Source: an uncultured Sphingomonadales bacterium
GTDB lineage: Bacteria; Pseudomonadota; Alphaproteobacteria; Sphingomonadales; Sphingomonadaceae
DNA length: 64,000 bases
Direction of reading: 5' to 3'
Assembly (NCBI GenBank): GCA_903839675.1
Contig: CAIMDB010000008.1
Coordinates: 112,724 to 176,723 of the forward strand
Position numbers and translations under genes: made by a program. This document shows positions 47,588 through 56,778 of this stretch, piece by piece. Each line of letters starts with the position of its first letter. Positions within the stretch are counted from its first letter, which is position 1. A model generated the notes under the pieces. It worked only from the letters and a program-made list of their open reading frames with translations. It searched no databases and was not told where the DNA came from.

Positions 47588-49654
47588 TCACAATTTGACC
47601 AATTCAGGCCCCAAAGCCGTCCGCAACGGCTCAAGCCAAGGCTCAAAATTCTTCCACTGGTCCAGCCCATCACGGAAAATCGGTTGGCGGACCTGCTCGG
47701 AGCTCGGCGTCCGCACGCTGCGCTTGGTCTTGTGGTATTCCACGCAAGCTTCCTCAAACGGGAGGCCGCAATAGTCCAGAATGCGGCGGACACTGCCTTC
47801 GAGATCGTCAATGACATCCTCATGCTGAACACGCAGCACGCGCCCGGGCAGCACCGCATCCCAATGGTCCATAAGCTCGACGTAAGTGCGGTAATAACGG
47901 GCGATATCTTCGATCCCGTAAGTGAATTCCTGCCCCTGCGCGAAGAGCTGCTTAAAGTTGCTGAAGCAACAGGCCATTGGCTCGCGCCGCGCATCGATGA
48001 TCCGGGCATTTGGCAGGATCAGGTGGATCAAGCCTACATGCCTGAAATTATTGGGCATCTTGTCGATGAAATAGGGGCGACCCAAAGCCCGGTTGGGCAT
48101 GGTGTCAGCGATGTACTGCGCGCCAAAGGCATGGATAGCGGCTGCATCAAGCTCGGGCAGAATGCCGGGATAACGCGGTTCATCAAAATTGAGTTCGCGG
48201 CCCTGCAATTCATGCACGATACGCTGGACATCGGGCAATTCCTGCGTACCTTCAACCATGCTGTGTGAGGCGAGGATCTGCTCAATCAACGTTGACCCTG
48301 ATCGCGGCAGGCCAAGCACGAAAATCGGCGAAGGGTCATCTAAGCCCCAGCCTGCGCGTTCGGCAAAGAATGGCGCTGTACACACGCGCTTTTGTTCGCG
48401 GGTGTTCGTCTCAAAAAAGTCAGGGATGTAGCCGTTGCTCGCGCGATGCATGGCGTTGCCCCGCTCATAAGCAGCCCAAGACGCGGCGTAATCACTTTTA
48501 TCCTCAAGCGCTTTGCCCAGCGCAAACGCGATGTGGATCCGGTCAGTTTCGGCAGTGGCGACGTCATCGAGGCGTTCACGCATGATGGCGATGGATGCAT
48601 CCGTGAAGCGATAGGTCTTGAGGTTGGCGAGGCTCCACCAGGCATCGCCGAAATCGGGTCGGTCGGCAGTGGCGGCCATATAGGCGTCGATTGCCTCATC
48701 AGTCCGCCCCTCGGTCTTGAGCGCATGGCCGAGCCACAGGTTGAGGTCGGCACGGCGCACCCGCGCCATCGGCGAGTCCCCGGGGATCTCACCCAACATC
48801 TCACGATAGGCCGGGATCACCCCTTCAAAATCCCCAAGACCGACTTGAATGGTCGCCGCCTGAATGCGGTGGGGATGGGCGGCAGGATCAATCTTGAGCA
48901 GCGGTTCAAGGGCGTCGCGCGCCTGGGGGAATTTGTGCCGCGCAATCAGCACCTGCACATATTCACGGCGCGCATCGTGATGTTCCGGCACCATGGCCAG
49001 CACACCGGCATAAAGCGTTTCGGCATCATCGAACACATTGCGCAAATGTCCGATCTGCGCGAGCAGACGCATCGCTTCTGGATGATCGCCGAATTCGAGC
49101 AGGAACCGGCGGATTTGCATTTCCGCTTCATCCACTTCGCCATCGCCAAACAGGACCTTCGCGTGGACGATCGGTGGCGGAACGCTGGTGAGATGCGCAA
49201 CATGCTTAGCGGCGACCGCCGCACTGGTTGGGTCACCCGTCATCCGGTAGAGCCCGTCGAGCATGTGCCAGCCCATTGTCAGGGCGGAATTGACCATGAC
49301 CGCAGTCCGCAGGTCGGCAATTGCAGCAGGCGCATCACGCCGTGCGACATGGCAAAGGCCGCGTTCTAGGAACAATTGGCTAAAATGAGGATGATGCTGT
49401 TCTAGCCTGGCGAGCATGGCGAACGCGGCTTCAGTCTGCTGGGTCATCCGCAGTGAATGTGACGCGATCAGGAGCAGGTCCCGGTTTGTCGGCTCGACCT
49501 CAAGCAGGCGGCTTGCGCCAGACACGGCGCCTGCATGGTCACCATTGGCTTGCAGTGCACGCAAACCGTTGATCTCTGCAGACAGCGGAGACGCGGAAAC
49601 GGACGGCGTTGGCCGGGCAGTATCAGAAATCGGAAGGTCGTTTTGTGTGGCCAT
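47588..49654 (-). CDS. TPR-repeat sulfotransferase
   Basis: N-terminal TPR-like helices; C-terminal PAPS-binding IFVLGLPRSGSTLIEQILASH and PNARIIDARREPMACCFSNFKQLF. Confidence 0.9.
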   Translation of the reverse strand: MATQNDLPISDTARPTPSVSASPLSAEINGLRALQANGDHAGAVSGASRLLEVEPTNRDLLLIASHSLRMTQQTEAAFAMLARLEQHHPHFSQLFLERGLCHVARRDAPAAIADLRTAVMVNSALTMGWHMLDGLYRMTGDPTSAAVAAKHVAHLTSVPPPIVHAKVLFGDGEVDEAEMQIRRFLLEFGDHPEAMRLLAQIGHLRNVFDDAETLYAGVLAMVPEHHDARREYVQVLIARHKFPQARDALEPLLKIDPAAHPHRIQAATIQVGLGDFEGVIPAYREMLGEIPGDSPMARVRRADLNLWLGHALKTEGRTDEAIDAYMAATADRPDFGDAWWSLANLKTYRFTDASIAIMRERLDDVATAETDRIHIAFALGKALEDKSDYAASWAAYERGNAMHRASNGYIPDFFETNTREQKRVCTAPFFAERAGWGLDDPSPIFVLGLPRSGSTLIEQILASHSMVEGTQELPDVQRIVHELQGRELNFDEPRYPGILPELDAAAIHAFGAQYIADTMPNRALGRPYFIDKMPNNFRHVGLIHLILPNARIIDARREPMACCFSNFKQLFAQGQEFTYGIEDIARYYRTYVELMDHWDAVLPGRVLRVQHEDVIDDLEGSVRRILDYCGLPFEEACVEYHKTKRSVRTPSSEQVRQPIFRDGLDQWKNFEPWLEPLRTALGPELVKL

Positions 49655-49702
49655 GATGCCCTAATGTGTCGGCAATCGCCGGACGCTTGTCAAACTTGCG
49701 GC

Positions 49703-49743
49703 GCCCTAAAAAAGCAAGGGGCGATGCCTATGGCACCGCCCCT
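49703..49743 (-). terminator. Intrinsic terminator of TonB-receptor gene
   Basis: Minus strand: AGGGGCGGTGCC-ATA-GGCATCGCCCCT followed by TGCTTTTTTAG; ~12-bp stem including one G-U, plus T-run. Confidence 0.8.
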
Positions 49744-49769
49744 GCCTATCACTTCATCGTGGCACGAGA

Positions 49770-52457
49770 TCAGAACTTGGTGCTGATCTTGAGGCCATAA
49801 GTGCGCGGACGCACGATCGTCGAGGTCTTGATGTACTGCGACGAGTTGGTGAACGTCGAAGCATCGCTGTTGAACAGGTTGTCGCCGAAGACCGTCACGG
49901 TCCAATCGTCACGCGTGAAGCCGACCTGCGCATCAGTCAGGGCATAGCCTGGCATCTTGTAGCGCAGAACGGTCGTTGCGGGAACGATGATCCCGTTTGG
50001 ACCAAGCACGCTGCCGTTACCGGCAACATCGCCCGACGGATAGGTCGCCGGCTGGTTGTACATCGAGCTTGTGTAGTTCACGCCACCAGCAACAAACCAC
50101 TGCGCGTCAGCTGGACCGTCAAACTCGTAACGAACACGGATGTTGCCCTGGAAGTGCGGGCTGAACGGCGTGATGCCGCCAACGTTGCCAAACGGGCTCT
50201 GAACAGGAAGCACGGAACTGCCCACGCGGACCTGCGTGATGCACTTACCGAAGGACGAAGCAGCCGGGTTGTTGGCAATGAAGCACGGCGCGTTGGCCTG
50301 CTTGCTGTCGTTGTACGTCGCTGAACCCTGGATCGTCAGACCACCGGTCGGACGTGCCACGATCTGCGCTTCCACGCCCTTGATGTGGTAGGTTGGGCCG
50401 TTGGTTCCAAACGCGGTGTTGCCGAAGCCGGCAGCCGGGTTGAAGAAGCCAATCTGCGTATCTTTCCATTCCATGTAATAGGCAGATGCGTTAAACGTAA
50501 CCTTCCGATCAAACAGATCGGTCTTCAGACCCATTTCGTAGTTGATTAGGTTATCTGGTGCATATGCTGCCGGAACGAGCAACTGCTTAACGCCAACGTT
50601 GATCGGATCGTTAACACGCGCCGAAGGGCCACGGTTGAACGCGCCGGGACGGAAGCCTTCGCTAAACGTGGCGTAGACCATCGTGCCGTCTTTGGGCTTC
50701 CAGGTGATCGTGGCCTTGCTCTTAAAGCCCGTATACTTGGACTTGAGGTTAAGGGCATCAAGGTTGGAACCCGTCACGCACACTGGGACCTGGTAGCAGC
50801 CACCGTTGAACGAGGAGTAGACGGAGCCCGTCTCATAGTTCTGGTAGTTGTAGTAACGCGTGCCGGCAGTGATCGTCAGGTTCGGCAAGATGTCGAAATC
50901 AACCGAGCCGAATGCTGCATACTGCTTGTAACCGCGCTGGATGTCCTGACCAAGGGCGATAGCTGGACCACGCGGACCCGCCACGTTCAGCGTAGCAGCA
51001 GGGTTTGGAGCAACGAGACCGAGGCAAACAGAGCCCGCAGCGCGGATCTGAGCTGCCGTCAGCGCAGGATCGCACGATGGAATGGTCTTGTAATGCCAAT
51101 CCATGTTGTCCTCAATCGCGAACTCTTCGTAATAGGCACCCGCGATGGCGCGGAACCGGCCAGTATCAGGCGTGCTGATACGGAATTCATGGGTCTGGTG
51201 CGTATTGCGGACCTTGTCCTTCCAGAAGCTGTTCGGCTCATGGCAGAACGGTGCGAGGCCAGCGCCGAAGTAATAGTTGGCACCGCCTGTGCACTGATAA
51301 AAGATGCCGTACGTTGCGCGCGCATAGTTGGTGTAGTCACCCTGCTGCGAGATGTTACGGGTCAGATAGGCACCGGTGTAGATCAACCTGAAATCGTTGA
51401 CGTTGCCGTTGATGGTCCAAGCCGTGTTCGAATACGAATCCTTGTTAAACTGCGGCGAAAACAGCGTTGCCGAATTGCCCGTCAAAGGTGCGTAGTCGTA
51501 GGTGTAGGTCTGGGTGGCGAAGGTGCCCTTCGACTGCAGGCTCTGATAAGCTTGAGTCAGCAGCACATCCCAATCGGGCGAGACTTTCCAGGCGAGCGCG
51601 ACACGACCACCGGTATAGTCCACCGGGTTGAAGTTGTCTTCCACAAGCGGGTTGTTGTTGTACTTGCCGTCGTTGGTCTGCTGGGCAGGTGTCAAACGGT
51701 TGCCGTTGCCCTGATAGGCCAGATAGTAGGCCCCAAGATCGGTCGGCTGGCGCGTGAAGGTGGAGAACTGGTTGTCGATGTAGCCGCCATGGTGATCGGT
51801 GTAAATCACAGCACGGATCGCCAACTTGTCTTCGATGATCGGAACGTTGACCATCGCATTGAACGAAGCATTTGCCGCGCCGCCGGAAGTGCCGCCGAAG
51901 CTGCCTTCCATGCGACCTTCAAACTTGTCGAGCTTGGGCTTGTTGGTGATGTAGCGAACCACACCAGCCTGCGCGCCGCCGCCGAACAGCGTCCCCTGCG
52001 GACCTTCGAGAACTTCGACGCGCTCAATGTCAGCGACATAAACGTCGGCGTTACGGGCTGGGAACTGCATCGACTGGTCGTCGAGGTAAAGCGCAACGTT
52101 CGGGAAGCCGCCAATCGTGGCCGACGACTGCTGACCGGCAAAGCCAGCCGACAGGCCGCGCATGAAGATCGCGCCGCCGCCCGGGCCGTTGCTGCCGAAA
52201 GTCACGTTTGGCGTGTACTTTAGAAGGTCGGTGAGTGTCGTGACGTTCAGCTTGCTCAGCGTGTCCGTGCTGAACGCTTGCAGTGTCATCGGCACGTCCT
52301 GCAGCGATTCATCGCGACGGTTGGCCGTCACAACGATGTCAGCGACACCGCCAGCATCGTTCGACGCGCCCGTGTCCTGAGCAAATGCCGGACCGCTGCC
52401 AGCACCGAGCGCTGCGATAACAAGCGCAGCCGTCGTGAGTTTTAGAGATGATTTCAA
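49770..52457 (-). CDS. TonB-dependent outer membrane receptor
   Basis: Signal peptide; VTANRRDESLQDVPMTLQAFS plug; ADIERVEVLEGPQGTLFGGGAQAGVVRYIT; C-terminal aromatic YGLKISTKF. Confidence 0.95.
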   Translation of the reverse strand: MKSSLKLTTAALVIAALGAGSGPAFAQDTGASNDAGGVADIVVTANRRDESLQDVPMTLQAFSTDTLSKLNVTTLTDLLKYTPNVTFGSNGPGGGAIFMRGLSAGFAGQQSSATIGGFPNVALYLDDQSMQFPARNADVYVADIERVEVLEGPQGTLFGGGAQAGVVRYITNKPKLDKFEGRMEGSFGGTSGGAANASFNAMVNVPIIEDKLAIRAVIYTDHHGGYIDNQFSTFTRQPTDLGAYYLAYQGNGNRLTPAQQTNDGKYNNNPLVEDNFNPVDYTGGRVALAWKVSPDWDVLLTQAYQSLQSKGTFATQTYTYDYAPLTGNSATLFSPQFNKDSYSNTAWTINGNVNDFRLIYTGAYLTRNISQQGDYTNYARATYGIFYQCTGGANYYFGAGLAPFCHEPNSFWKDKVRNTHQTHEFRISTPDTGRFRAIAGAYYEEFAIEDNMDWHYKTIPSCDPALTAAQIRAAGSVCLGLVAPNPAATLNVAGPRGPAIALGQDIQRGYKQYAAFGSVDFDILPNLTITAGTRYYNYQNYETGSVYSSFNGGCYQVPVCVTGSNLDALNLKSKYTGFKSKATITWKPKDGTMVYATFSEGFRPGAFNRGPSARVNDPINVGVKQLLVPAAYAPDNLINYEMGLKTDLFDRKVTFNASAYYMEWKDTQIGFFNPAAGFGNTAFGTNGPTYHIKGVEAQIVARPTGGLTIQGSATYNDSKQANAPCFIANNPAASSFGKCITQVRVGSSVLPVQSPFGNVGGITPFSPHFQGNIRVRYEFDGPADAQWFVAGGVNYTSSMYNQPATYPSGDVAGNGSVLGPNGIIVPATTVLRYKMPGYALTDAQVGFTRDDWTVTVFGDNLFNSDASTFTNSSQYIKTSTIVRPRTYGLKISTKF

Positions 52458-52475
52458 AGGTATTCTCCCCGGTTT

Positions 52476-52503
52476 TGGTTCGTTTGCTCATGGCTGAGAA
52501 CCA
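52476..52503 (-). promoter_or_regulatory. Bulged hairpin in TonB-receptor 5' leader
   Basis: TGGTT-cgtttg-CTCA-tggc-TGAG-AACCA; 9 paired bases. Confidence 0.3.
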
Positions 52504-52574
52504 GATTTTTTATAAAATTCTGAAGCACGATGGATTCCTGCCCCTTTTGTCACAAATGAGCAAATTTTCTGAAA

Positions 52575-52590
52575 CGGTAAATTAAATTAA
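52575..52590. promoter_or_regulatory. Shared motif CGGTAAATTAAATTAA (copy 2), TonB-receptor/purU divergent region
   Basis: Exact match to 42024-42039. Confidence 0.5.
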
Positions 52591-52712
52591 TCGCCCAATC
52601 ACAACATCTACATCGCCGAATTAGAACGCCTTATGTAGGCAGCCCCCAGTTGGAAAGTGCATCAAGGCGCCGCTAGGCGCAACAAAATTCAATATTGCCG
52701 GGGTAGAAAAAC

Positions 52713-53570
52713 GTGAAGCAAGCTGCCGATTTTGTCCTGCTCATTGCCAGTGTGGACCGCAAAGGGATCGTCGCGGCGGTCTCGAATTCGATTGTCAGCC
52801 AAGACTGCAATATCGTGGAAAGCGCGCAATTCCGTGATTGTGATAACGGTCGGTTCTTCATGCGCATCGCCATCGCCAGCCCGGCGGACATGACAGCAGA
52901 ACGTTTTAGCCTAGCGTTCGCACCCGTTGCAGCCACGTTCGAACTCGACTGGAGCATCCAAAATCTGAAGCGCAAGCTGCGGGCCATGATCATGATAAGC
53001 CAGGGCGGCCACTGCCTGAACGACCTGCTTTACCGCACATCAACCCAGCGACTGCCAATTGATGTCACCAGCGTCGTTTCCAACCATACAACCTGGCAGC
53101 GCCGCGTGGAGCATGATGGTATTGCCTTCCATCACATGCCCATCACGCCGGAAAACAAAGCCGAGCAGGAAGCCAAGCTGCTAGAGATGGTGGAAGACCA
53201 GCAGGTCGATCTCATCATCCTCGCCCGTTACATGCAGGTTCTGTCCGACAAGCTTTGCCAAAAGCTGGATGGCCGCGTGATCAATATTCATCACAGCTTC
53301 TTGCCAGGGTTCAAGGGTGCCAAGCCCTATCATCGCGCCCATGAGCGCGGTGTCAAAATGGTCGGCGCCACAGCACATTATGTGACGGCAGACCTTGATG
53401 AAGGGCCGATCATCACGCAAGACGTATCCATTGTTGATCATTCCGATACCGTCGAAGACCTGATCGCACAGGGGCAAGACACCGAAAGCCGTGTCCTCGC
53501 CCGCGCAGTCAAGCTCCACAGCGAACATCGCGTGATGCTCAACGGCAATCGCACGGTCGTCTTCAAATAG
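52713..53570 (+). CDS. purU: Formyltetrahydrofolate deformylase
   Basis: N-terminal ACT-like FVLLIASVDRKGIVAAVSN; FHHMPIT, ILARYMQVLSDKL, INIHHSFLPGFKGAKPYHRAHERGVKMVGATAHYVTADLDEGPII. Confidence 0.95.
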   Translation: MKQAADFVLLIASVDRKGIVAAVSNSIVSQDCNIVESAQFRDCDNGRFFMRIAIASPADMTAERFSLAFAPVAATFELDWSIQNLKRKLRAMIMISQGGHCLNDLLYRTSTQRLPIDVTSVVSNHTTWQRRVEHDGIAFHHMPITPENKAEQEAKLLEMVEDQQVDLIILARYMQVLSDKLCQKLDGRVINIHHSFLPGFKGAKPYHRAHERGVKMVGATAHYVTADLDEGPIITQDVSIVDHSDTVEDLIAQGQDTESRVLARAVKLHSEHRVMLNGNRTVVFK

Positions 53571-53648
53571 CGTCAGAAAATCGGAGCGCTGATTTACAAT
53601 GTATCGTTCTAGTCCCTCAGTTCCAGCACGATGCATTGCGGGTCCGCT

Positions 53649-55127
53649 ATGACCGGTGATCCCACGACGTATGATATTGCCGTCATCGGCGGCGGGGTGA
53701 ACGGGTCTGGGATTGCCCGCGATGCAGCCGGCCGTGGCGCGCGCGCCTTGCTCCTTGAAGCGGCGGATTTGGCCAGTGGAACGTCTTCGGCGTCCACCAA
53801 GCTGATCCATGGCGGACTGCGTTACCTTGAACATTACGAATTCGCCCTTGTCCGGGAAGCTCTGAGCGAAAGAGAGCGCCTCTGGTCCATCGCCCCGCAC
53901 ATCATTTGGCCGATGCGCTTCGTGCTGCCTCATGTGGCAGGGCTTCGTCCCCGCTGGCTGCTGCGGCTGGGCTTGTTCCTCTACGATCACATTGGCGGCC
54001 GAAAAAAGCTGGCGCCTACCAAAAGCATTGATTTGCGCCAGCACGAGGCTGGCAAAGCTCTGAAGCCACAGTTCAAAAATGGCTTCGCCTATTCTGATTG
54101 CTGGGTGGATGATGCGCGGCTTGTCGTGCTGAACGCCCGGGATGCGGCAGACCGTGGCGCAGACGTTCGGACGCGCTGCAAAGTGGAGCAGCTTGTGCGC
54201 AAGGACGGTGTGTGGGAGATCACCACAGCTGTGGGCACGTTCACCGCGCGTGCTGTGGTCAATGCAGCTGGCCCATCGGTGATGAACTTGCTGGATCGCT
54301 CAGAGGCACGGAGCTCCGGCCGCATCCGCCTTGTCCGCGGATCGCACATCGTTGTGTCCCGGTTGTTTGACCATGAGTTCTCTTACTTCTTCCAGTTGCC
54401 GGACGGACGCATCTTCTTTGCCATTCCCTATGAGCAAGATTTCACGTTGGTAGGCACAACCGACCGCGATCATGAAGCGGGACCGGACAAGGTGCAGGCC
54501 AGCGAAGAGGAAATCGCCTATCTTTGTGACGGCGTGAACTTCTATTTCGAAAAGCCAATCTCTCCCAGTGACGTGATATGGACATTCTCCGGTGTTCGCC
54601 CCCTGTTTGACGATGGTTCGGAGAAGCCAGAAGCGGCCACGCGCGGGTATCGTCTGGACATGACACCCGAGGCAGACGGCGCACCAATGTTGTCGATCTT
54701 CGGCGGCAAGATTACCACATATCGTCATCTCGCGCAGGAAGCCGTGGATCTGCTGGCACCGCGCCTGTCGCATTTGTCAGCGGCGCACTGGACGGACACA
54801 GAGGCGCTTCCCGGGGGAGACTTCCCAATCGATGGCGCGGCGCAGCTGGTCGATGAAATTGTCAGGCTTTATCCGTTCCTTGAACATGCCTGGGCGGCCC
54901 GCTTGGTCCGCAGTTACGGCACACTCACCACGCACATTCTCGGCGGCGCAAAATCGCTCTCCGATTGCGGACATCATTTCGGCCATGGCCTGACCGAACG
55001 GGAAGTCCGGTATCTCATTGATCGCGAATGGGCGCAGTCGGCAGAAGATATCTTGTGGCGCCGCAGCAAGCTGGGCCTGCACTTCACAGCAGAGCAGTCT
55101 GCGGTATTAGAACGGTTCCTCGCCTAA
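53649..55127 (+). CDS. glpD: Aerobic glycerol-3-phosphate dehydrogenase family
   Basis: YDIAVIGGGVNGSGIARDAAGRG, SSASTKLIHGGLRYLEHYEF, FFAIPYEQDFTLVGTTDRD, IFGGKITTYRHLAQEAV. Confidence 0.93.
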   Translation: MTGDPTTYDIAVIGGGVNGSGIARDAAGRGARALLLEAADLASGTSSASTKLIHGGLRYLEHYEFALVREALSERERLWSIAPHIIWPMRFVLPHVAGLRPRWLLRLGLFLYDHIGGRKKLAPTKSIDLRQHEAGKALKPQFKNGFAYSDCWVDDARLVVLNARDAADRGADVRTRCKVEQLVRKDGVWEITTAVGTFTARAVVNAAGPSVMNLLDRSEARSSGRIRLVRGSHIVVSRLFDHEFSYFFQLPDGRIFFAIPYEQDFTLVGTTDRDHEAGPDKVQASEEEIAYLCDGVNFYFEKPISPSDVIWTFSGVRPLFDDGSEKPEAATRGYRLDMTPEADGAPMLSIFGGKITTYRHLAQEAVDLLAPRLSHLSAAHWTDTEALPGGDFPIDGAAQLVDEIVRLYPFLEHAWAARLVRSYGTLTTHILGGAKSLSDCGHHFGHGLTEREVRYLIDREWAQSAEDILWRRSKLGLHFTAEQSAVLERFLA

Positions 55128-55155
55128 TCGGCCGCCATTGTCTTCAGGACTATTT

Positions 55156-55195
55156 CGACCAGCCTTTTGGTCGACCGAGACAAGTCGACTGGTCG
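55156..55195. repeat. Cluster of inverted GGTCG/CGACC elements downstream of glpD-like gene
   Basis: CGACCA-gccttt-TGGTCG stem, palindromes GGTCGACC and AGTCGACT, and a further GGTCG within 40 bp. Confidence 0.4.
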
Positions 55196-55304
55196 GGACT
55201 CTCCACCAAAAGCTCTCTCAATGGACAGATGAATCGCACTTAGGGTTCAAGTCTTTATCCCTCTTGCGCAAGCCACCCCCAGCGCTAAGACCATGATATC
55301 CGCT

Positions 55305-55318
55305 CATCGCGTGCGATG
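55305..55318. promoter_or_regulatory. Palindrome CATCGC-GT-GCGATG upstream of POT transporter
   Basis: Perfect 6-2-6 dyad ~100 bp before ATG 55420. Confidence 0.35.
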
Positions 55319-55419
55319 GGAGAATGCCCGATTGCCTGACACCTTTCCGAACGACATTCGGTCTGGACGTCTTGCAGAAATGTGCGGGCACGGAACATAG
55401 GGCACGTTGGGGGATACAG

Positions 55420-56778
55420 ATGGACAGCGCAGCACAGCATTCTGAAAAGGTCGGCGGCCATCCCAAGGGTGTCTACTATCTGGCTTTCACCGAGACATGG
55501 GAACGCTTTTCCTTCTACGGAATGTCGGCGCTTCTGACGCTCTACATGGTCAAAGATCTGCTGCCGAAACATGCGGCTGAAGTCGTCGGACTTTCGACAC
55601 TCAGAGGTCTGATCGGGTTCAACGGCACCATGTCCGACGTGGCCTTCGCCTCCATCGTCTATGGCTGGTATGCAGGGCTCGTCTATTTCACGCCGCTTCT
55701 CGGCGGATGGGTGGCTGACCGGATTTTGGGGGCAAAGCGCACCGTCATGATCGGCGTGCTGCTCATGAGTGCAGGCCATCTGGCGATGTCGTTTTATTCG
55801 ACCTTCCTGCTCGCGCTCTTATTGCTCATCCTCGGTTCCGGGTTTCTCAAAGGCAATATTTCGGCGCAAGTCGGATCGCTTTATCCGCGCGATGATGATT
55901 CCATGCGGTCGCGTGGCTACACCATTTTTTCAACCGGCATCAACATTGGAGCCGCCAGCGGCCCCCTCGTCACCGGGCTGGTCGCGGCTATTTATGGCTG
56001 GCACACGGGCTTTGCCGTTGCGGCAGCGTTGATGCTTCTTGCTTTGGTCAGCTACATGCTTGGCCAAAAGCACTTGCCAGACGACCGGCCGGTCCGGCGC
56101 GAACGTGAGAAGGCCGCGCCCTTGACCGCAAGTGAGCGCAAGCGCGTTCTTTTCCTTCTCTTGGTGATCGCACTCACTATTCCGGCGGAAATCACCTATC
56201 CAATGGTGTGGAGCATCGGCATCCTTTGGGTGGATCAATATGTGAACCTTGCCACCCCACTGGGCGTAATGCCCTCCAGCTGGTTTGCGTCGATGGACTC
56301 GCTAGGGTCTATTCTGTTTGCACCTGTCTTGGTGGTACTCTGGAGTTGGCAATCGAAGCGGGGCAATGAACCGGCCAGCGTGACCAAGCAAGGGATCGGC
56401 ACCGCCATCGTCGCCTTTGCAGCCTTGCTGTTTGCCTATGGCAATTGGGGTCTCACCGAACCGGACAGTGTCCACGCGGGCTGGGCGATTGCGGGATGGC
56501 TGATCATGGGGCTAGGCTGGATGTATTATTGGCCGACGACCATGGCCATTGTCAGCAAGGCAGCCCCGCCGCGCATGGCCTCGACATTGATGGGCGTCGC
56601 CTTCCTCTCGCCATTTGTTGCCCATGTGATGGCGGGATGGGTCGGCAGCTACTTTGACCAGATGACGCCTTCGGCCTTTTGGGCAATGGATGCCGCCATT
56701 GGCGCGGTGGGCGCCACGCTCATTCTGCTGTTGCGCAAGCCTTTGCAGCGGGGCCTTGAAACCGGCCTCAACCCCTGA
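55420..56778 (+). CDS. POT/PTR-family (proton-dependent oligopeptide) transporter
   Basis: FTETWERFSFYGMSALLTLYMVKDLL (PTR signature); 12-TM-like. Confidence 0.92.
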   Translation: MDSAAQHSEKVGGHPKGVYYLAFTETWERFSFYGMSALLTLYMVKDLLPKHAAEVVGLSTLRGLIGFNGTMSDVAFASIVYGWYAGLVYFTPLLGGWVADRILGAKRTVMIGVLLMSAGHLAMSFYSTFLLALLLLILGSGFLKGNISAQVGSLYPRDDDSMRSRGYTIFSTGINIGAASGPLVTGLVAAIYGWHTGFAVAAALMLLALVSYMLGQKHLPDDRPVRREREKAAPLTASERKRVLFLLLVIALTIPAEITYPMVWSIGILWVDQYVNLATPLGVMPSSWFASMDSLGSILFAPVLVVLWSWQSKRGNEPASVTKQGIGTAIVAFAALLFAYGNWGLTEPDSVHAGWAIAGWLIMGLGWMYYWPTTMAIVSKAAPPRMASTLMGVAFLSPFVAHVMAGWVGSYFDQMTPSAFWAMDAAIGAVGATLILLLRKPLQRGLETGLNP

